Source: an uncultured Bacilli bacterium (lineage in GTDB: Bacteria > Bacillota_I > Bacilli_A > RFN20 > CAG-631). From it: a DNA stretch of 64,000 bases. Positions within the stretch are counted from its first letter, which is position 1; every line of letters begins with the position of its first letter. The DNA lies in assembly GCA_947627355.1 (NCBI GenBank), contig CANQVX010000001.1, forward strand, positions 62,001-126,000. The letters run 5' to 3'. The position numbers and the translations under genes are program-made. Below are positions 26,598 through 35,352 of the stretch, in pieces. Under the pieces are notes generated by a model. That model did not search any database. It was not told the DNA's origin and was given only the letters and a program-made list of their open reading frames with translations.

Positions 26598-27481
26598 TAC
26601 TGTGCACTATATCCTAACATTTTAAGTAGTCTTTCATTGTTACGCCAGTTCTTATAGACCTTAACATAAATAGTAATTCTAACACTTTTATTAAATTGTT
26701 CTTTTAAATCTTTTTCAGCAAATTGAGTTATCTTTCTTAACATATTGCCGTTTTCACCGATAATTATTCCTTTTTGTGATTCCCTATTAGTTAGTACTAT
26801 AGCATGAATTGTAATTCTTTTTTCGGTTTCTTTTATTGATTCACAATAAACACCGATGGAATAAGGAACTTCTTCTTGAGTTAGAAACAATATCTTTTCT
26901 CTTATAGTTTCAGCAAAAGTAAAAGATTTAGGATGATCTGATACCATGGTGATTGGATAATATTGTGGCCCTTCACTTAGATAACTCTTGATTAGTTCTA
27001 TTAAATGATCAATGTTATCATTTTTAAGAGCACTGATTGGAATGATTTCATTAAAGATCTTAAGGCTATCATAATGAATCAATAAATCTAACAATTCTTT
27101 TTTAGGTATTGCATCGATTTTATTAACAACTAGGATGATAGGAAGCTTAGAATCCTTGATTTTATCGATAATATATTTATCACTATCAAAGTTTTTCTTA
27201 GCAGCATCAACTAAAAATAAGATGACTTCAACATCTCTTGTAACACTTGTAGCATTACTATTCATGATATCACCTAATAAGTCTTCACTTTTATGAATAC
27301 CTGGAGTATCTGTAAAGATGATTTGACAATCATCATCGTTATAAACTCCTCTAATAACATCTCTTGTTGTTTGAGGTCGATAACTTACAATTGATACTTT
27401 CTTACCAATTATTTGGTTGATTAATGTTGATTTTCCAACATTCGGTCTACCAACCAAACTTACAAATCCCGACTTAAACAT
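26597..27481 (-). CDS. era: GTPase Era
   Basis: This 294-residue Era has G1 GRPNVGKSTLINQ, G3 DTPGIHK and G4 VNKIDAIPKKE, and a C-terminal KH domain with GIIIGENGNMLRKI. Era binds the 3' end of 16S rRNA and assists maturation of the small ribosomal subunit. Its ATG lies inside the last codons of cdd (8-base overlap), and its stop overlaps the recO start. The length and motif set are those of the normal housekeeping enzyme. Confidence 0.97.
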   Translation of the reverse strand: MFKSGFVSLVGRPNVGKSTLINQIIGKKVSIVSYRPQTTRDVIRGVYNDDDCQIIFTDTPGIHKSEDLLGDIMNSNATSVTRDVEVILFLVDAAKKNFDSDKYIIDKIKDSKLPIILVVNKIDAIPKKELLDLLIHYDSLKIFNEIIPISALKNDNIDHLIELIKSYLSEGPQYYPITMVSDHPKSFTFAETIREKILFLTQEEVPYSIGVYCESIKETEKRITIHAIVLTNRESQKGIIIGENGNMLRKITQFAEKDLKEQFNKSVRITIYVKVYKNWRNNERLLKMLGYSAQ

Positions 27482-27884
27482 TTAAGTCCTCTTTTCTAAA
27501 ACTAAAAGGAAGTAAATCTTTAACAGTTGTTTTTTCAATCTTATCTTTTCCATAAACCATATAGACAGGAGTATTAGGACGCATTAGTTCAGACATTACT
27601 TGACGACAAGCACCACATGGACTAACTAAATGATCAGCTGGTGATAAAACAACAAATGCAACAATATCTTCTTTACGATATCCTTTACTATAAGCGGTAA
27701 ACAATGTTGTTCTTTCGGCACAATTAGATAAACCATAAGAAGCATTTTCAATATTAGTACCTGAAATAATACTACCATCTTTTAATTGAACAGCAGCACC
27801 TACCTTGAAGTTAGAATAAATGCTATAAGAATTCTTTAAAGCATTTCTTGCCTCGGCTATTAATTCTTGCTCTTTTATTTTCAT
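27474..27884 (-). CDS. cdd: Cytidine deaminase
   Basis: The 136-residue cytidine deaminase has NIENASYGLSNCAERTTLF with the first zinc cysteine and catalytic glutamate, and SPCGACRQVMSE with the other two zinc cysteines. It converts cytidine or deoxycytidine to uridine in pyrimidine salvage. It lies between ybeY and era, the usual Bacillota order. AAAGGGGAAAA upstream serves as the ribosome site. Confidence 0.95.
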   Translation of the reverse strand: MKIKEQELIAEARNALKNSYSIYSNFKVGAAVQLKDGSIISGTNIENASYGLSNCAERTTLFTAYSKGYRKEDIVAFVVLSPADHLVSPCGACRQVMSELMRPNTPVYMVYGKDKIEKTTVKDLLPFSFRKEDLNV

Positions 27885-27898
27885 GATTTTTCCCCTTT

Positions 27899-28348
27899 CT
27901 ATCGAAAAATTTCAAAGTGATTCATGATTTTTTCTTGCATAGCAATCATCTTTTTTTCATCTTCTTTATTCATGTGGTCCATCTTTAATAGATGTAGTAA
28001 TCCATGAGTAAATAGAAAACACATTTCTCTTCTAATTGAATGATTGTATTCTTTTGCTTGTTTGATAGCTTTGCTTTCACAAATAAAGATGTCACCAAGC
28101 ATTAGATAACCATCAACTTCTATAAAACTTTCATCGAATTCAAAACTGATGACGTCAGTAACTCTATCAATCTTTCGATAAGTCTTATTTATTTCATGTA
28201 TCTTATTACGTGATACAATGTTAACTGATAGTTCAACAGGTTTAGAAATCTTAAATAACTCTAGGGTATAATTAGCAATTTTTAGAAAATCATCATGATA
28301 ACTTTTATTATCATAATGAGTATGGTTTTTAAAATATAGTTCAACCAT
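27899..28348 (-). CDS. ybeY: Endoribonuclease YbeY
   Basis: This 149-residue protein has the metal-binding triple-histidine motif in THGLLHLLKMDH, plus DVISFEFDES and YLMLGDIFIC. YbeY is a zinc-dependent RNase involved in 16S rRNA 3' maturation and ribosome quality control. It begins one base after the pepP stop and is followed 14 bases later by cdd, so it is within the operon. Confidence 0.95.
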   Translation of the reverse strand: MVELYFKNHTHYDNKSYHDDFLKIANYTLELFKISKPVELSVNIVSRNKIHEINKTYRKIDRVTDVISFEFDESFIEVDGYLMLGDIFICESKAIKQAKEYNHSIRREMCFLFTHGLLHLLKMDHMNKEDEKKMIAMQEKIMNHFEIFR

Positions 28349-28349
28349 T

Positions 28350-30107
28350 TTAGATTCTCCTAGTTACCTTTTTAAGCCATTCAGCTTCTTTTTTAGTTAG
28401 TTTATCTTTAAGTGTTTCATAAACCATTTGATGATAATTATTTAACCATTCTTTTTCTTTATCAGTTAACATATCTACTTCTATTCCATCTAAATCAAAT
28501 GGAACATAAGTAATAGGTTCAAACTTTAAAAATTCACCCATTTCATTAGTATGGCTATAGACTGTTAACATTTCATTTTCATGTCTAATACCATATTTGT
28601 TTTCAAGATAAATGCCTGGTTCATTAGTAGTAATCATACCTTCTTTTAAAATGGCTGAATTAGAATTATATCTAAAACTATTAGGCCCTTCATGAACATT
28701 AAGCATATAGCCTATTCCATGTCCTGTGCCACATTTATAATCTAGATTTACATCCCATAAAGGTTTTCTTGCTAATATATCTAGACTAGTACCACTACAA
28801 CCTCTTAAAAAGATAGCACTAGCTAAATCAATATGAGATTTCAATGCTAAAGTAAAATGATATTTTTCTTCTTTAGTGATATTTTTAAAAACTAATGTTC
28901 TTGTTATATCAGTGGTTCCACCATAATATTGACCACCCGAATCAATTAATAATAAACCTTCATTAGTTATAGTCTTATTTGATTCATTAGTAGCACTATA
29001 ATGCATCATAGCACCATGTTCTTTATAAGCACAGATGGTTTCAAAACTAGGTTCCATATAATCTTTTTGTTTCTTACGATAACTTAGTAATAAATCACTA
29101 GCACTTAATTCGGTAAAGTTTTCTTTACTAATTCTATTTTTAATTTGATACATGAATTTAGTAAAAGCTATGCCATCTTCAACATGAACACGTTTACTAT
29201 TTTCAATTTCAACTTTGTTTTTGATAGCTTTCATTAAAGTTATTGGGTTTTCATATTTATAGACATGTACTTTCTTTCCAAGACAGCCACATAAAGCAAA
29301 GTTAGTTTTATCAGGATTTAATAAGATGCTTCCATGAATCATCTTAAGTATTGAATAAACCTTTTGATAACCAAATATCTTAACACCTTGGTTTTCTAAA
29401 CTTTCTTTTACTTTTTTAGTTAGTTTATGTTTGTCGATAAATAAGATAGCATCAGTTTGACTTATAAGAGCATAAGCAAAGAAAACAGGATTATAAGGAA
29501 TATCTTTGCCCCTTAGATTAAATAGATACGCTATTTCATCTAAACTAGCAATCAAATGATAATCAATGTTATTCATTTCTTTACGTACTGCTTCTAGTTT
29601 TTCTTTGATAGTCATACCTGTTAATTCATAAGGTAGTTCATAAACTTTATTGTTAACTAAGGCTGGTCTATCTTTCCAGACTAATGATACTAAATCTTCT
29701 TCATCTCTTATTTGAATATAAGGTATTTCTTTATTTAATGTTAATACAAATTGAAAACTAGCAATCCTACCATCAAAAGCAATAACATCATTTTCTTTCA
29801 TGTTTTGTTTTAGAAATTCGATTAATGTTGGAGTATTAACCGTTCCCATTTTCATAATCTTGATAGAACTATTTGCAAGTTGTCTTTCAGCTTGGATGAA
29901 ATATCTACCATCAACCCATAAATAAGCATCAGTTCTAGTAACTAACAAAGTACCAGCCGAACCAGTAAAGTTAGTTAAAAACTCTCTAGCCTTGAAATAA
30001 TCAACAATATATTCACTACCATGGTAATCACTAGAAAAAACAATATAACCATAGAGATTTCTTTCTTTTATAATATTCATTAATTCTTTGATTTGCTTAT
30101 TAAACAT
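28350..30107 (-). CDS. pepP: Xaa-Pro aminopeptidase (M24B), three-domain type
   Basis: The 585-residue protein has two creatinase-like N-terminal domains and a pita-bread M24 catalytic domain. All metal ligands are visible: LIDSGGQYYGGTTDITRT (two Asp), GTGHGIGYMLNVHEGP (His), TTNEPGIY (Glu) and YGIRHENEML (Glu). It ends with the ~60-residue C-terminal domain found in the long XPNPEP1-like form. It removes an N-terminal residue that precedes proline. It starts the operon with ybeY, cdd, era and recO; a TATAAT lies about 25 bases upstream with a weak -35. The symbol is by family. Confidence 0.9.
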   Translation of the reverse strand: MFNKQIKELMNIIKERNLYGYIVFSSDYHGSEYIVDYFKAREFLTNFTGSAGTLLVTRTDAYLWVDGRYFIQAERQLANSSIKIMKMGTVNTPTLIEFLKQNMKENDVIAFDGRIASFQFVLTLNKEIPYIQIRDEEDLVSLVWKDRPALVNNKVYELPYELTGMTIKEKLEAVRKEMNNIDYHLIASLDEIAYLFNLRGKDIPYNPVFFAYALISQTDAILFIDKHKLTKKVKESLENQGVKIFGYQKVYSILKMIHGSILLNPDKTNFALCGCLGKKVHVYKYENPITLMKAIKNKVEIENSKRVHVEDGIAFTKFMYQIKNRISKENFTELSASDLLLSYRKKQKDYMEPSFETICAYKEHGAMMHYSATNESNKTITNEGLLLIDSGGQYYGGTTDITRTLVFKNITKEEKYHFTLALKSHIDLASAIFLRGCSGTSLDILARKPLWDVNLDYKCGTGHGIGYMLNVHEGPNSFRYNSNSAILKEGMITTNEPGIYLENKYGIRHENEMLTVYSHTNEMGEFLKFEPITYVPFDLDGIEVDMLTDKEKEWLNNYHQMVYETLKDKLTKKEAEWLKKVTRRI

Positions 30108-30159
30108 GCTACTTCACGCTCCAACAATATTATAAACCATTATTTTTAAATAAGAAATC

Positions 30160-31461
30160 TTATTTTTTAGTATATAATTGTAAATCTTCTAGTCTTGCTT
30201 TAAGTAACCTATAATTAGAAAACTGATTCATTTCACTTAGTAGTTGAAATAATGGTTGAATGATTAAAGATATGATGTTTATACTTGCTAGTAACTTACC
30301 AATACTAAAGTTATCAATCCATTTAAAAACATAGATAGCTACCACAATGGTAAGCAAAATGCTTTGAACACAATAAAGCATATTATTTTTAAGCAAAGTG
30401 TTTTTTTCAACTAAGTAATCACTTTGTTGAAATAACAATAGCTTTTCTTTATTTTTTTCTTCGTCTTGTAGTTTTCCATATCTTAAATCCTTACGGAATT
30501 CATCAAAGAACTGATATTCATTTATTCTTCTGTTTTCTAATAATTTCCCGTGCTTTTTAAAATTAAAATAACTAAAGATTAAAATTGGAATCATGGCAAT
30601 GATTAAAAAGATAAACTTAATTGAAAATAATAACAAGGCCATGATAGCAACTAATACCATAACAAAATTACTAATCCATTCAAATAGAAATGATAACTTT
30701 ATTATTTTTACTTGATAAGCATCTTGTAAACGATAAATGATTTCTTCTTTATCATGCGCTTTTAAGTATTCAGGATTTAGTTTATAAATAGCTTTATAGG
30801 AATGCATGATAAGATGATTATCTAGATGCTTAAATACTTTTAAAAACAGTTTTGTTTTTTCAAGTAGGATAAGCATTAAAGCAATTTGTAATAAAAAATA
30901 AAAATAAACATTAAAATCACTATTATCAATTAATTGTTGTAATAAGATTGATGATAAGATTAAAAACACTGATTCAACAATTGATATAATTGGAATAAGA
31001 TAATAGAACCATTTAAGGTGAACCTTAAGTTTTTCTTTTTTTATCTTTTCTTGTTTATTTGGATATTCTACAAATATTCCCATATTTGTCGATATAATCA
31101 TTAGTTTTTCATAAGTTATAACCCTTCTATTTTTATAGGCTGGATCATAAATATAAAACTTATTTTTAACCTTTTTATAGACTACTACATAATGATATTG
31201 TTTATCCTTATGAATGATTAATATAAATGGTTGAATCTTTTTAAGTTCTAATATTTCTTTTAAATAGAATTTACAAACTATAACTTTTTTAAAATAATGT
31301 TTCAATGTTATTTTTATTTCTTCTAAGCTATTTCCTTCACTTTGGTAATTAATGAGATTTAACACTTCACTATCATCTAAATGATAACATCTTAAAAGAT
31401 TTCTAACACTACAAATACCACATTCTTGACTGTATGTTTGTATAACATTTCTTATTTTCAT
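30160..31461 (-). CDS. C39 peptidase plus ABC-transporter membrane domain, lacking the ATPase domain
   Basis: This 433-residue protein begins with a C39 cysteine peptidase domain: catalytic Cys in YSQECGICSVRNLL, His in KQYHYVVVYKK and Asp in FYIYDPAYKNR. An exporter-type membrane domain follows with about six hydrophobic segments (LIPIISIVESVFLILSS through LTIVVAIYVFKWI). Normal bacteriocin exporters continue with a ~250-residue nucleotide-binding domain, but this protein stops after EDLQLYTKK and no such domain follows. Either it uses an ATPase encoded elsewhere or it is a truncated gene. No double-glycine precursor was recognised nearby. A weak hairpin (31470-31492) covers its ribosome site. 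Confidence 0.8.
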   Translation of the reverse strand: MKIRNVIQTYSQECGICSVRNLLRCYHLDDSEVLNLINYQSEGNSLEEIKITLKHYFKKVIVCKFYLKEILELKKIQPFILIIHKDKQYHYVVVYKKVKNKFYIYDPAYKNRRVITYEKLMIISTNMGIFVEYPNKQEKIKKEKLKVHLKWFYYLIPIISIVESVFLILSSILLQQLIDNSDFNVYFYFLLQIALMLILLEKTKLFLKVFKHLDNHLIMHSYKAIYKLNPEYLKAHDKEEIIYRLQDAYQVKIIKLSFLFEWISNFVMVLVAIMALLLFSIKFIFLIIAMIPILIFSYFNFKKHGKLLENRRINEYQFFDEFRKDLRYGKLQDEEKNKEKLLLFQQSDYLVEKNTLLKNNMLYCVQSILLTIVVAIYVFKWIDNFSIGKLLASINIISLIIQPLFQLLSEMNQFSNYRLLKARLEDLQLYTKK

Positions 31462-31619
31462 AAAAAAACCACCTTCACTATTTAAGTAGGTGATTTTTTA
31501 TAAATGTTACCAAAAATATTTTAAATTTCTTTTTTCGGCATTAAATTAATTGGCTCTTTTAATTCTAATAAAGTTTTTTAAAAACACAAATTTTTAAAAA
31601 TTTTTTTATTATAAAACTA

Positions 31620-32660
31620 TCAAACATATCCTTCTTCATAGTGCTCATATTGATTTTCTTCATCTTCGTCAAAACACTCATCGTCATCAACTGATTCCTC
31701 ATACCATTCAGATAAATTGATCGAAAGTGCATCTTTATAAAATATGACATCTGTTTTACTACTTCTGCACCTTAGATTTGGTTTAACCGATGGATTTAAG
31801 CCCAAACAATAATCACTTACAACAAGTTTCTTTATAGTTGTAGGAATGTGAATTATTTCTATTCCTTGGCCTTGCAAAGAAAGAGGCGGAATCGTCGAAA
31901 TATTGCTCGGAAGCATAATTGCTTTTCCAATTGGCTCCCCCGCAATATATAATTTAGCGCGCGGACTTGCATACAAAGGATGAGTTCCTAATGTTTTAAC
32001 TTTTAAATCGGATTGCTCATAATAAAACGAGAAATCTTGACTTAGCACTTTTGTTAACCAAATATATAAAGACGAGACATATATTCTTTTAAGGTTAAAA
32101 CACATAAATGCATTATAGTCGACTTGAATTTTTGGTGAATAACCGTTATGTTTAAAGACTAACACTTCAATTCCGGATTTTTCAAAAGCCTTTTTTCCGA
32201 TTTTATTAACTCTAAAATGAAAACGTACAAGTTTAACAGATGATAAGCCAAGAAATAAAAAATCAGAAATAGCAGTTATGCACGTAGGAACTTGAAAAAA
32301 AGTTATTTGATGACTTTTACCATATTTGGTCGAATAAATTTTTATTTCATCAAAAGCAATACTATTTCTTTTATTTTTATAGTTATAGAAAACAGCATCT
32401 TCTGATGCAAATCTAAAGAAAAAAATATCATTAGGATCTTCAAAGAAAATAGAATGAATAACAACTGATGTACATAATGAACCTTTAAAATTTAGAAATG
32501 ACCTTCTTTTCTTGATGATTAACTTATCGATTTCAACGCGTATTAATTGTGATGCAGAAATCGAATTAATAGTATTAGGAACTTCTAAACACTTAATATA
32601 ACAATCAGAGAAAACAGAACAACTGCTAAAAAATAAAACTCCAAACTTCATTCTTTTCAT
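31620..32660 (-). CDS. Cytosolic leucine-rich-repeat (BspA/LRR_5-like) protein 1
   Basis: The 346-residue protein has LRR_5-type repeats such as AISDFLFLGLSSVKLVRFHF followed by VNKIGKKAFEKSGIEVLVF, and a very acidic tail (DDDECFDEDEENQYEHYEEGY). There is no signal peptide or membrane segment. It is a paralogue of the next gene upstream (33211-34209): FSDCYIKCLEVP against FSNCCIQQLEIP, then matching ISDFLFLG and WLTKVL segments. It has its own promoter and a ~380-nt 5' leader that is partly conserved with that of the paralogue. It ends in TGA followed by TAG. Function is unknown. Confidence 0.65.
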   Translation of the reverse strand: MKRMKFGVLFFSSCSVFSDCYIKCLEVPNTINSISASQLIRVEIDKLIIKKRRSFLNFKGSLCTSVVIHSIFFEDPNDIFFFRFASEDAVFYNYKNKRNSIAFDEIKIYSTKYGKSHQITFFQVPTCITAISDFLFLGLSSVKLVRFHFRVNKIGKKAFEKSGIEVLVFKHNGYSPKIQVDYNAFMCFNLKRIYVSSLYIWLTKVLSQDFSFYYEQSDLKVKTLGTHPLYASPRAKLYIAGEPIGKAIMLPSNISTIPPLSLQGQGIEIIHIPTTIKKLVVSDYCLGLNPSVKPNLRCRSSKTDVIFYKDALSINLSEWYEESVDDDECFDEDEENQYEHYEEGYV

Positions 32661-33046
32661 ATTTGCTGATTTCCTTTCTTTTCCGTGATTTACACGTTAC
32701 GAACGGCGCATCAATCTAATTAATTTATCTTTAAATACATCTTTATTAGATGTAAGTGCCAATGAAGATAAACTAAACAATTGATTCTCAGCAGCAGCAA
32801 ATATTTCATGACTTTAAGATTAAGAAGTTTGATGTTGAATAGTGTTTTGACTAATTAATGCGCGCTTTATAATTGTCAAAAAACAGAATTAATGATCAAC
32901 ATCTAAAATGATTATTACATTGATGAATAAACAATTCGATCTAGGTTGTTTCATCAACACAAATAACATAAGTTCTTCTTAACGCTTAATTTTTCTAGAA
33001 GATAAGATAAAAATTATATAAATATAATTTTTCTCCTTAATCTTCT
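32661..33046 (-). promoter_or_regulatory. Long 5' leader of LRR protein 1
   Basis: This 380-nt untranslated leader shares ordered blocks with the leader of the paralogue at 34210-34610: CCTAGATC (32938-32945), GCGCGC (32860-32865), CTGCTGAGA (32786-32794) and a hairpin block at 32725-32771. In the hairpin block TACATCT/AGATGTA replaces ATACAATT/AATTGTAT. A large hairpin (AAAAATTATA/TATAATTTTT) sits near the 5' end. No convincing protein is encoded. Confidence 0.55.
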
Positions 33047-33052
33047 AACTTC

Positions 33053-33081
33053 ATTATAGCCAACGAATCTTGAAATTGCAA
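33053..33081 (-). promoter_or_regulatory. Promoter of LRR protein 1
   Basis: On the minus strand TTGCAA (33081-33076) and TATAAT (33058-33053) are exactly 17 bases apart. Transcription would begin near 33046, about 380 bases before the coding region. Confidence 0.75.
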
Positions 33082-33082
33082 T

Positions 33083-33179
33083 AAAAAAAGTGCCAACAAC
33101 AAACGGCACAAAAACCATAAATATATCCACAATAAAACCCAGTGATTAGAACACTTTTTAAGTATCCAATTCACTGGGT
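33083..33179 (-). terminator. Two tandem terminators after LRR protein 2
   Basis: On the minus strand ACCCAGTGA/TCACTGGGT (33137-33179) is followed by TTTTATT, and GTGCC/GGCAC (33090-33109) by seven T residues. Together they insulate the next promoter. Confidence 0.75.
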
Positions 33180-33210
33180 ATTATTTGTGTTTTTCTATAT
33201 AATTATTTGT

Positions 33211-34209
33211 TCAACTGTCTTCGCTTTGATCATCACAATAAGTAAACGGATCTACAGATAATGAATATCTAAATAAAACAACTTTAGTGGTCGAATTATT
33301 ATATTCAATATCTGGTTTGCGGTTACCTATTAATGAATAATCACAGATCACTATTTCCTTCGTAGCAGTTAAAATCTCAACTTTAGAAATGTTTTGATTT
33401 TGCAAGCTGTGCGGTGGCAAACATGAAATGTTATTTGGAATTGTTATTTTGTGAGTCAACAACTTTCCACCAGCAATCAACTTTGCCATAGGACTACCAT
33501 AGAGTGGATTTGTATATAGCGCGCCAGATTTTAAATAGTTTCCTTTAAAAGATTCTTCTTTGTAGTCATCAAGCGGATTCTCAATATAATAAAAATTCAG
33601 ATCTTGTTTTAAAACCTTTGTGAGCCAAACTGATAACGACGAAATAAATATTTCTTTGATGGAAAAACAAAGGAAAGCATCTAAACCAATTTCAATAGAT
33701 TGAGATTCTTCATCATGCTGAAAAATTATTGTTTCAAGCCCTGAAAAAGCAAACGCTTGATTGCCAATTTTTTTAACATTACGATGAAGTTTAACGCTCT
33801 TTAAAGAAGAATGTCCTAAGAAAAGAAAATCTGAAATTGTATCAACATCTCTAGGAACATCAAACGAATTTATTGGTATAGTTGAACCATTATTAATAGA
33901 AAAAAAATTAGTTTCAGCTGAATCTGTAGAGCAAACAACTGATGACTCTGAATCGTATTGAAAATAAAATACATCATTTTTATCTTCAAATACAAATGAA
34001 TGAACTACAATTTTTTCTCGTAATCCAGCACCAAATTTTAAATTCGTCTTTCGCTTTCGAATTATAAGTTGTTCTATTACAACAGGTCCATCACTCTTTG
34101 TTGTTTTAAAATGATTAGCCAAAATAGAATCAACTGTGGCTGGAATTTCTAACTGTTGAATGCAACAGTTAGAAAAAGTTTTATCTTTTGGATAAACTAA
34201 ATTTTTCAT
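33211..34209 (-). CDS. Cytosolic leucine-rich-repeat (BspA/LRR_5-like) protein 2
   Basis: The 332-residue LRR protein has repeats such as TISDFLFLGHSSLKSVKLHR, IGNQAFAFSGLETIIF and the C-terminal NISCLPPHSLQNQNISKVEI. It is a paralogue of the gene at 31620-32660. The start at 34209 is chosen by alignment with that paralogue (MKNLVYPKDKTFSNCC); a TTG start at 34260 is possible. No export signal is visible. It has its own promoter, a ~400-nt leader and tandem terminators, and ends in TGA, which is rare here. Cytosolic LRR proteins of this kind lack an assigned role. Confidence 0.65.
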   Translation of the reverse strand: MKNLVYPKDKTFSNCCIQQLEIPATVDSILANHFKTTKSDGPVVIEQLIIRKRKTNLKFGAGLREKIVVHSFVFEDKNDVFYFQYDSESSVVCSTDSAETNFFSINNGSTIPINSFDVPRDVDTISDFLFLGHSSLKSVKLHRNVKKIGNQAFAFSGLETIIFQHDEESQSIEIGLDAFLCFSIKEIFISSLSVWLTKVLKQDLNFYYIENPLDDYKEESFKGNYLKSGALYTNPLYGSPMAKLIAGGKLLTHKITIPNNISCLPPHSLQNQNISKVEILTATKEIVICDYSLIGNRKPDIEYNNSTTKVVLFRYSLSVDPFTYCDDQSEDS

Positions 34210-34610
34210 TACTTCTTTGTTGCTTCCCCCCTGTGTCGTGAATGACTTTAAAATCTCCAAAACAGCAATTTTTCAAGATTTTTATTGGTTTTGGTTATGC
34301 TTTAAATACAATTTAAATTGTATTTGCCAATGAAAACGATAATCATTACCTTTAAAAACTTGAAATGTCTCAGCAGGAACACTCATAAACTTAAACTTTA
34401 GATGTATAATTGAATTAAAATTTGCAACTTTCTTAGCGCGCAAATAAGCAAGGTACAAAAATTCAACAAGTTATCGCTAAATCTTTATCATTTAATTAAC
34501 AGAAGCTACAAATGGCTTGATCTAGGCTATATTAACTAATGCTAATAAACAACAATGATTCAAACAAAACGATAAGCTTATACATCTATAAAGATAGTGT
34601 AGTTATCTTT
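34210..34610 (-). promoter_or_regulatory. Long 5' leader of LRR protein 2
   Basis: This 400-nt leader has the same ordered blocks as the leader of the paralogue: CCTAGATC (34519-34526), GCGCGC (34436-34441), CTGCTGAGA (34368-34376) and the hairpin block 34295-34342 (ATACAATTTAAATTGTAT). Spacing is similar in both. A 34-codon frame (MSVPAETFQVF...) covers the last two blocks, but its reading frame is not kept in the other leader. Confidence 0.55.
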
Positions 34611-34616
34611 TAATTA

Positions 34617-34645
34617 ATTATAATACTAGATCATTCAAAAAACAA
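34617..34645 (-). promoter_or_regulatory. Promoter of LRR protein 2
   Basis: On the minus strand TTGTTT (34645-34640) and TATAAT (34622-34617) are 17 bases apart, about 400 bases before the coding start. Confidence 0.65.
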
Positions 34646-34690
34646 TATATATTTCTCCAAAGCGCGGGTGATGCTCTATATCCGAAAAAT

Positions 34691-34737
34691 AAAAATCCGA
34701 ATCATCTAATTGTGATATACAAATGATTCAGATTTTT
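34691..34737 (-). terminator. Terminator after the single-domain protein gene
   Basis: AAAAATCnGAATCAT pairs with its complement across a 17-base loop with one mismatch and continues on the minus strand into TTTTTATTTTT. Confidence 0.7.
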
Positions 34738-34785
34738 ACATTTATTTCGTTAATGGTATAAGTTTAATTTTTTTACGAAAAGCAA

Positions 34786-35223
34786 CTAGTAATCATAATC
34801 TTCCCAAATGATTTTATCAAATGCTCCACGAGCAATCGACATTATTTCTTTCCTTTGTTCTTTTGTTAGCCATTCATCATACCAAATCATTAGGGTATTA
34901 AATACTCCAATGTCATGAAATTCTAAAAACGTTTCATATAGTCTTTTTGCGTTTTCTTCATTATGATCCAACAAGTCAATCATAGAAGAAAATACATACC
35001 ATTCATTAGAATAGAAACCATTCTTTTCACTATCTTCATCTACGAACTCTTGTTCAAAACAGTATGCAATGTTCATTATTTCGCATAACGATCCTTTATC
35101 AACATAAATAAGATCGTATAACTCTTCTGCAAGATCATATAAGTCTCCATCAGAAACACCAAGAGCTTCCCAACCATCATAATCATCTTTCAATGCAGAA
35201 AATATTAAATCTAATTTTTCCAT
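34786..35223 (-). CDS. Unknown acidic protein, single copy of the duplicated 145-residue domain
   Basis: The 145-residue acidic, mainly helical protein is not recognised. Its sequence (MEKLDLIFSALKDDYDGW, LLDHNEENAKRLYETFLEF, IWYDEWLTKEQRKE, ARGAFDKIIWEDY) is nearly the same as each half of the two-domain protein encoded just upstream. The upstream regions of the two genes are also nearly identical over about 115 bases, so this is a recent gene duplication. No signal peptide or membrane segment. The ribosome site is GGGGTG. Small acidic duplicated proteins can be immunity proteins, but no toxin partner was seen. Confidence 0.6.
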   Translation of the reverse strand: MEKLDLIFSALKDDYDGWEALGVSDGDLYDLAEELYDLIYVDKGSLCEIMNIAYCFEQEFVDEDSEKNGFYSNEWYVFSSMIDLLDHNEENAKRLYETFLEFHDIGVFNTLMIWYDEWLTKEQRKEIMSIARGAFDKIIWEDYDY

Positions 35224-35232
35224 AAGTACACC

Positions 35233-35350
35233 CCATTCATAAAGTTTGATTTATTTTTCTAAGTATATTATTTCATAAAGTTTTGGACATTCATATATAA
35301 TAATTAAGTCAAATATGCTATGTTTTTTTACATTTTTGTCCATAAAAAAC
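35233..35350 (-). repeat. Duplicated upstream region, copy A
   Basis: This ~117-bp stretch is nearly identical to 36243-36359. Both contain TTTTGGACATTCATATATAA and the hairpin ATGTAAAAAAACAT, and each lies directly upstream of or between the duplicated genes. Confidence 0.75.
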
Positions 35351-35352
35351 AA

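Noticed and set aside
31565-31750. 61-residue minus-strand frame overlapping the end of LRR protein 1
   Set aside because: It is out of frame with the LRR gene, lacks a ribosome site and has no coding character.
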